Shown: positions 59,399-64,000 of the stretch, piece by piece
How positions within the stretch are numbered: the first letter of the stretch is position 1
How the letters are laid out: every line of letters begins with the position of its first letter
Assembly: GCF_001559075.2 (NCBI RefSeq)
Contig: NZ_CP014015.2
Span: 1,674,001-1,738,000 of the forward strand
Source of the DNA: Citrobacter amalonaticus
GTDB lineage: Bacteria; Pseudomonadota; Gammaproteobacteria; Enterobacterales; Enterobacteriaceae
Reading direction: 5' to 3'
DNA: 64,000 nt
Notes under the pieces: model-generated
Told to the model about the DNA's origin: nothing
Seen by the model: the letters and a program-made list of their open reading frames with translations, nothing else
The model's database searches: none
Program-made: the position numbers and the translations under genes

Positions 59399-60181
59399 TC
59401 AGAACGTAATTCCAAACAGCTTCCTGACGTTCGCATCCGTTGTAGCGGAAAGCCATTGCAGATCGTCTCCTCGCCAGTGAGCGATACGCTCAAGAATATG
59501 TGGCAGATGCGCCGGTTCGTTACGTCGCGATGCGGGTTTCGGCGAGAGATCGCGCGGCAACAGATACGGCGCATCGGTTTCAATCAGCAACTGTTCGGCC
59601 GGAATAAACGGTAGCAATTCGCGCAGCTCAAGCCCACGACGTTCATCACATACCCAGCCCGTAATACCGATGTACATGCCCCTGTCGACACACGCCAGCA
59701 TCTCTTCGCGCGTGCCGGTAAAGCAGTGCAGCACCGCACCCGGGAGTTTGTCCAGCCACGGATCCAACAGCGTCAGAAATCGTGCATGCGCATCACGACA
59801 ATGCATAAAGACCGGCATCTGTAACTCAGCAGCGATACGCAACTGTGCGTCAAACGCCCGCTCTTGTTCCTGCGGGGTGGAAAAATTGCGATTGAAATCA
59901 AGGCCACATTCGCCAATCGCCACGACCTCAGGCCTGGACGCCAGCGCCACAATCGCCTCCTCAGTTGCAGGCTGCCACTGGCTGCTGTCGTGTGGATGAA
60001 CACCGGCCGTCGACCAGCAGTGAGGATAGATCTGCGCCAATCGCTGCGCCTGCTGGCTTTCATGCAGATTGGTTCCGGTCAGAAGCAGGCCATTCACACC
60101 AGCGGCGGTCGCGCGCGCCACAACCTCATCACGGTCTTTTAAAAACTGCGAGCTGGTTAAATTAACGCCGATATCAAACAT
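59399..60181 (-). CDS. tatD: TatD metal-dependent DNase
   Basis: TatD is a 3'-5' exonuclease acting in H2O2-damage repair and is not needed for Tat export despite its name. I use the ATG at 60181, preceded by GGAG with six bases, giving 260 residues as in E. coli. Four upstream codons lack support. Amidohydrolase metal ligands lie in IGECGLDFN, MHCRDAH, HCFTG and LIETDAPYL. It follows tatC after a hairpin at 60199-60218 (AACCGCCC with GGGCGGTT). Confidence 0.96.
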   Translation of the reverse strand: MFDIGVNLTSSQFLKDRDEVVARATAAGVNGLLLTGTNLHESQQAQRLAQIYPHCWSTAGVHPHDSSQWQPATEEAIVALASRPEVVAIGECGLDFNRNFSTPQEQERAFDAQLRIAAELQMPVFMHCRDAHARFLTLLDPWLDKLPGAVLHCFTGTREEMLACVDRGMYIGITGWVCDERRGLELRELLPFIPAEQLLIETDAPYLLPRDLSPKPASRRNEPAHLPHILERIAHWRGDDLQWLSATTDANVRKLFGITF

Positions 60182-60222
60182 GCTTCGCTCCATATGACAA
60201 CCGCCCTAGCGGGCGGTTGAAT

Positions 60223-61014
60223 TTACTCTTCTGTCTTCTCGGCTTTCTCAGCGTCGGCTTCTGATTCCGCCTCGTTATCTTCATCCCGCGTCTGTCGTTT
60301 ACCGACATAGAAACGTGAGAAGAAAACGCCGACTTCAAACAGGCAGTACATCGGAATCGCCAGTAACGTCTGCGAAAAAACATCCGGCGGCGTTAGCAAC
60401 ATCCCCACCACAAACGCGCCGACCAGCACGTAAGGCCGTTTTTTACGCAAATCATCCGGTGTAGTCACCCCCATCCAGCAGAGCAACACAATGGCTACGG
60501 GAACCTCAAACGAGACCCCGAACGCCATAAACAGCGCCATGACAAAGCTCAGATAGCTGGCAATATCCGTCGAGACCTGTACGCCTTCCGGCGCGGTATT
60601 GGCAAGGAAGCCAAACGCCAGCGGGAACACGACAAAGTAGGCAAACGCCATGCCGATATAGAACAGTAACGAGCTGGAGATCAGTAACGGCACCACCATG
60701 CGGCGTTCATGCTTATACAGCGCTGGCGCGATAAACGCCCAGACCTGATAAAGGATCACCGGCGCTGACAGGATCAGCGACACCATGAAGGTTAATTTGA
60801 TCGGGGTGAAGAACGGTGATGCGACATCCGTCGCGATCATGGTCGCACCCTGCGGCAACTGTTTGATAAGCGGCGAGGAAACCAGGTGATAGATGTCATT
60901 GGCAAAATAGACCAATGCCAGAAAAATCACGATAACCGCAATAATGCAGTTAAGCAGACGTTTACGCAGCTCAATCAGGTGCGTGATAAGCGGTTGAGTA
61001 TCTTCTACAGCCAT
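60223..61014 (-). CDS. tatC: Twin-arginine translocase subunit TatC
   Basis: TatC is the six-helix receptor that binds twin-arginine signal peptides with TatB. The 263-residue protein begins MAVEDTQPLITHLIELRKRL with the conserved glutamate-leucine-arginine region and has the family PFFTPIKL segment. The C-terminal tail is acidic and about five residues longer than in E. coli. It starts two bases after tatB. FdoGHI is among the exported Tat clients of such cells. Confidence 0.97.
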   Translation of the reverse strand: MAVEDTQPLITHLIELRKRLLNCIIAVIVIFLALVYFANDIYHLVSSPLIKQLPQGATMIATDVASPFFTPIKLTFMVSLILSAPVILYQVWAFIAPALYKHERRMVVPLLISSSLLFYIGMAFAYFVVFPLAFGFLANTAPEGVQVSTDIASYLSFVMALFMAFGVSFEVPVAIVLLCWMGVTTPDDLRKKRPYVLVGAFVVGMLLTPPDVFSQTLLAIPMYCLFEVGVFFSRFYVGKRQTRDEDNEAESEADAEKAEKTEE

Positions 61015-61016
61015 GT

Positions 61017-61547
61017 TTACGGTTTATCACTCGACGTAGGGGAAGAGCCAGCAACAGGGGCAGCGGTTTTCGGTTCAGCGTCCTTCACGTTGACGGCAGG
61101 AGGCGTCTCCCCGACAATCTCAGGAGCCTGTTCCGGTGCGCTGGCCTGGACTTCAGCAGTGGCGGGCGTGACCCCTTCATGCTGTTCTTCGTTCCCTTTC
61201 ACCACCGGGTTATGGATGGTGTGCGCTTCGTCGCTCGCTTTTTCGGGCTCGTTCGCGCTATAGGAACGCTTCATTGACTCCGCCGCCTGGCGCAGTTCAT
61301 CCATCGAGGCTTTCAGCTCGGGAGTCAGGTTTTCCAGGCTCGCTTTCTCAACCTTTTTCAGGCTGTCCTGAAACTCCTGGAGCTTAAGCTCCTGGGTCAG
61401 TTCATTCTGAACGGTGGTCGCAAGGGATCGCAATGCGCGTACCCAGCCAGCTATCGTTTTGACGGCTACCGGCAATCGCTGCGGCCCCAGTACGACGAGG
61501 CCGATAATAAACACCAGTAACAGTTCGCTAAAACCGATATCAAACAC
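61017..61547 (-). CDS. tatB: Twin-arginine translocase subunit TatB
   Basis: TatB forms the substrate-receptor complex with TatC. A single N-terminal helix (LLLVFIIGLVVLGPQRLP) with the conserved glutamate at position 8 leads into an amphipathic helix and a long acidic, proline/alanine-rich tail. At 176 residues it is about five longer than E. coli TatB, with the difference in the variable tail. Confidence 0.96.
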   Translation of the reverse strand: MFDIGFSELLLVFIIGLVVLGPQRLPVAVKTIAGWVRALRSLATTVQNELTQELKLQEFQDSLKKVEKASLENLTPELKASMDELRQAAESMKRSYSANEPEKASDEAHTIHNPVVKGNEEQHEGVTPATAEVQASAPEQAPEIVGETPPAVNVKDAEPKTAAPVAGSSPTSSDKP

Positions 61548-61550
61548 GAA

Positions 61551-61820
61551 TTACACCTGCTCTTTATCGTGGCTTTTCGCGTCTTCTTTTTTCGCAGTTT
61601 CTTTATCAGCGTCTGCCGGTTTGTCAGTAATAGACTTCGCGGTAAAGTCAGCGTCCTGACTGGCTTTATCCTGTTTAGCATCATCATCACTCATGGCTTT
61701 TTTGAAGCCTTTGATGGATGCGCCAAGATCGGAACCGATGGAGCCGAGCTTCTTGGTGCCAAACAACAGTACAACGATGACGGCAATGATCACCAACTGC
61801 CAAATACTGATACCACCCAT
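61551..61820 (-). CDS. tatA: Twin-arginine translocase subunit TatA
   Basis: TatA oligomerises to let folded proteins cross the inner membrane. The 89-residue protein starts MGGISIWQLVIIAVIVVLLF, followed by the FGTKKLGSIGSDLG hinge and amphipathic helix, then a charged tail ending HDKEQV. The length equals that of E. coli. It is the first of tatABCD, 78 bp after ubiB. Confidence 0.98.
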   Translation of the reverse strand: MGGISIWQLVIIAVIVVLLFGTKKLGSIGSDLGASIKGFKKAMSDDDAKQDKASQDADFTAKSITDKPADADKETAKKEDAKSHDKEQV

Positions 61821-61898
61821 ACATGTTCCTCTGTGATAGATGATGAATTATTAAGGCCGTAGTATACGTTACCCGGCCTGCCTTGAGCGATGAAAAAA

Positions 61899-63539
61899 TC
61901 AGCGAGTTTTGCGCCAGCCGACAATCCAGGCGACCAGGCCGCCCGCCATTAACCAGCCGGGCATATAGCCCCATTCAGGACGATTAATCAGCAGGAATGT
62001 CCCACTTAATAGTAACGTGGCGCCAATTCCCAATAAGTAACGGGATTGGCCCTGACGCACATGATTCTCCTGAAGCTCGCGCGCAATCTTATCAACACTG
62101 TGCTGTAAATATTTGCCCTGGCGCAAACTGTCGTACACCAGTTCAGGGAGTTCTGGCATTTTTTCGACCCAGAACGGCGCTTTTTCCTTAAATGCCCTGA
62201 CCAGCGCCGGAATGCCGACCTGATCTTTAATCCATGATTCCAGAAAAGGCTTCGCCGTTTTCCAGAGATCCAACTGCGGATAGAGCTGACGACCTACGCC
62301 CTCAACATACAGTAATGTCTTCTGCAACAATACCAGTTGGGGCTGCACTTCCATGTTAAATCGACGCGCCGTATTGAAAAGGTTTAACAAAACGTGACCA
62401 AACGAGATTTCTGCCAGCGGTTTCTCGAAGATAGGCTCGCACACGGTACGAATCGCAAACTCAAACTCTTCAACGTTGGTATCCGGCGGAACCCAGCCAG
62501 AATCGACATGCAGTTCCGCAACCTTGCGGTAATCACGATTAAAGAACGCGATGAAGTTCTCCGCCAGGTAACGCTTATCTTCCTTGTTTAAGGAGCCGAC
62601 AATGCCGCAATCAATGCCAATATATTTCGGGTTTTCGGGGTGTTCATAACTGACAAAGATGTTCCCGGGGTGCATATCCGCGTGGAAAAAGCTGTCGCGA
62701 AAGACCTGAGTGAAGAAAACCTGCACGCCGCGCTCCGCCAGCAACTTCATGTTGGTGCCGTTTTTCTCCAGCGTCACCACATCGGAAACCGGGATGCCGT
62801 AAATGCGTTCCATCACCATCATATTCTCACTGCAGTAGTCAGAATAGACTTCCGGGATATAGAGCATTGGGCTGTCTTCAAAGTTTCGCCGCAGTTGAAT
62901 CGCGTTGGCCGATTCGCGCAACAGATTCAGTTCATCAATCAGCGTCTTTTCATATTCCCGCACCACTTCCGTCGGGCGCAGACGGCGACCGTCCGGCAGT
63001 AAGCGCGGCACCCAACGGGCAAGCCGATAGATCAGTCTCAGATCTGCTTTGATGACCGGCAGAATGTCCGGACGGATGACTTTGATAACGACCTCTTTGC
63101 CGTTCGATTTCAGTCTTGCGGTGTGCACCTGGGCAACCGACGCCGATGCCAGCGGCTGAATCTCAAACTCATCAAACCAGGCTTCAACAGGCAGTCCCCC
63201 CATCGCTTCTTCAATTTGCGCTTTCGCCAGCTTGCCATCGAAGGGGGCGACTTTGTCCTGTAACAACGCCAGCTGATCGGCAATATGCGGGGGGAAGAGA
63301 TCGCGGCGGGTCGAGAGCATTTGGCCAAACTTGATCCACACCGGCCCTAACTCCTGCAGAGCCAGTCTCAGTCGCTCTCCCAGTAATTTGTCTTTATGCC
63401 GGTTTGGCATCCAGAACAGGCAGTAACGCCATAACCGTAGCGGCAGCGTGATCCGCATTTTAGGGATGAGCTCATCAAGTCCGTAACTTAAGAAAGTGCG
63501 AATGATGAAATATAGGCGCCGTACTTCACCTGGCGTCAT
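61899..63539 (-). CDS. ubiB: Ubiquinone biosynthesis regulatory kinase-like protein UbiB
   Basis: UbiB is an ABC1/ADCK atypical kinase-like ATPase needed for ubiquinone synthesis. The 546-residue protein has the ADCK KxGQ motif (WIKFGQMLS), the alanine-rich loop ASASVAQVHTA, and catalytic-like HADMHPGNIFVS and GIDCGIVG motifs. The C-terminus carries two membrane helices. The ATG overlaps the ubiJ stop as ATGA, so the two are coupled. Confidence 0.97.
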   Translation of the reverse strand: MTPGEVRRLYFIIRTFLSYGLDELIPKMRITLPLRLWRYCLFWMPNRHKDKLLGERLRLALQELGPVWIKFGQMLSTRRDLFPPHIADQLALLQDKVAPFDGKLAKAQIEEAMGGLPVEAWFDEFEIQPLASASVAQVHTARLKSNGKEVVIKVIRPDILPVIKADLRLIYRLARWVPRLLPDGRRLRPTEVVREYEKTLIDELNLLRESANAIQLRRNFEDSPMLYIPEVYSDYCSENMMVMERIYGIPVSDVVTLEKNGTNMKLLAERGVQVFFTQVFRDSFFHADMHPGNIFVSYEHPENPKYIGIDCGIVGSLNKEDKRYLAENFIAFFNRDYRKVAELHVDSGWVPPDTNVEEFEFAIRTVCEPIFEKPLAEISFGHVLLNLFNTARRFNMEVQPQLVLLQKTLLYVEGVGRQLYPQLDLWKTAKPFLESWIKDQVGIPALVRAFKEKAPFWVEKMPELPELVYDSLRQGKYLQHSVDKIARELQENHVRQGQSRYLLGIGATLLLSGTFLLINRPEWGYMPGWLMAGGLVAWIVGWRKTR

Positions 63540-64000
63540 TTAGCCTCCAGTTTTTCCAGCCGCCGGGTCAGCGCATCGACAGCGCGTTCCACAGCTGCCG
63601 TTTCTTCCGCGAACCAGGCAACCTCAAGCGGTCCGGGCGCCATTCGCCACTCTTCCGTAATGGCTTCGGCAACATAACGTTGCTGACGTTGGATCCCGTG
63701 ACGGAGAAATTTTGCCCCGCCGCGCAGAGCTTTGCTGATCCCTTCCGCTGCGATGTCGCCAGTATAGGGCGCCAGCAGTTCAGCAGGATCGAATTCCGCC
63801 AGATCGGCAAGGGCAACGAAATTCTGCACAACCTGAATATCACCCTGCACTTCCAGTTCGCCACTGCGAATCAGCGCTGTCAGTTGCTGGCGATCGCGTA
63901 ATTTTGGCAACACGCTGGCATGGGTGATCACCGTACAATCGGCCTCGCCAGCCCACTCGCCCAGCACGTCAACCTGGCGTTCGCTGAACAGCAGAATTAA
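63536..64000 (-). CDS. ubiJ: Ubiquinone biosynthesis accessory factor UbiJ, N-terminus missing
   Basis: UbiJ is a lipid-binding SCP2-domain protein of the soluble ubiquinone-synthesis complex. The frame is open from 64000 to the stop, 155 codons including the stop. The protein is about 201 residues in E. coli, so roughly 45 residues lie beyond the window. The visible part begins LILLFSERQVDVLGEWAG and ends in the coiled-coil VDALTRRLEKLEAK. It is cut by the window, not broken. ubiB follows with an ATGA overlap. Confidence 0.93.
   Translation of the reverse strand, partial: LILLFSERQVDVLGEWAGEADCTVITHASVLPKLRDRQQLTALIRSGELEVQGDIQVVQNFVALADLAEFDPAELLAPYTGDIAAEGISKALRGGAKFLRHGIQRQQRYVAEAITEEWRMAPGPLEVAWFAEETAAVERAVDALTRRLEKLEAK

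Noticed and set aside
63536..63800. EsrE small RNA within the ubiJ 3' part
   Set aside because: It was described at this place in E. coli, but no promoter or terminator can be read independently of the ubiJ coding sequence, so I do not annotate it.

Overview
The window is a stretch of enterobacterial chromosome from the Escherichia/Salmonella/Citrobacter group. Gene order, protein lengths and active-site residues match the E. coli K-12 fdo-to-ubi region almost gene for gene. Extra genes sit at a few points, which suggests Citrobacter or a close relative rather than E. coli itself. The genus is an inference from content, not a search result. I saw no phage, insertion sequence or CRISPR array.

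Region 1 (1-9.7 kb) begins with the tail of fdoI. A three-gene insertion follows: a secreted von Willebrand A protein, a sensor kinase and an OmpR-type regulator. Next come fdhE, a VapBC toxin-antitoxin pair with a clear palindromic operator, an HSL-type esterase, and the tightly coupled minus-strand set yihX-yihY-dtd-fabY.

Region 2 (9.7-25.6 kb) starts with an 871-residue autotransporter. A complete sulfoquinovose (sulfo-EMP) cluster follows: csqR and yihV on the minus strand, and yihU-yihT-yihS-yihR, a TauE/SafE-type permease, yihQ, yihP, yihO and ompL on the plus strand. The substrate-recognition and catalytic residues of YihQ, YihS, YihV, YihT and YihU are intact, so the route from SQ glycosides to DHPS looks functional. 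The permease is an addition compared with K-12 and is a good candidate for sulfonate or sulfite export.

Region 3 (25.6-43.2 kb) is conserved core: typA, the sigma54/NtrC-controlled glnA-glnL-glnG locus with a GlnZ-like 3' UTR, yshB, hemN, an unannotated 57-codon membrane ORF, yihI, the CsrC and Spot 42 small RNAs, engB, polA, yihG, dsbA, srkA, yihD and mobAB.

Region 4 (43.2-48.8 kb) is a complete minus-strand rRNA operon at the rrnA position: 16S, tRNA-Ile(GAT), tRNA-Ala(TGC), 23S and 5S, with P1, P2, boxA and terminator visible.

Region 5 (48.8-64 kb) holds hemG, trkH, yigZ, pepQ, the FadR-controlled fadBA operon, fre, ubiD, rfaH, and ubiJ-ubiB-tatABCD on the minus strand, with ubiJ cut by the window end.

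The most interesting items are the VWA/two-component insertion, the permease inside the sulfoglycolysis cluster, the small membrane ORF between yihI and hemN, and the VapBC-esterase and autotransporter insertions.
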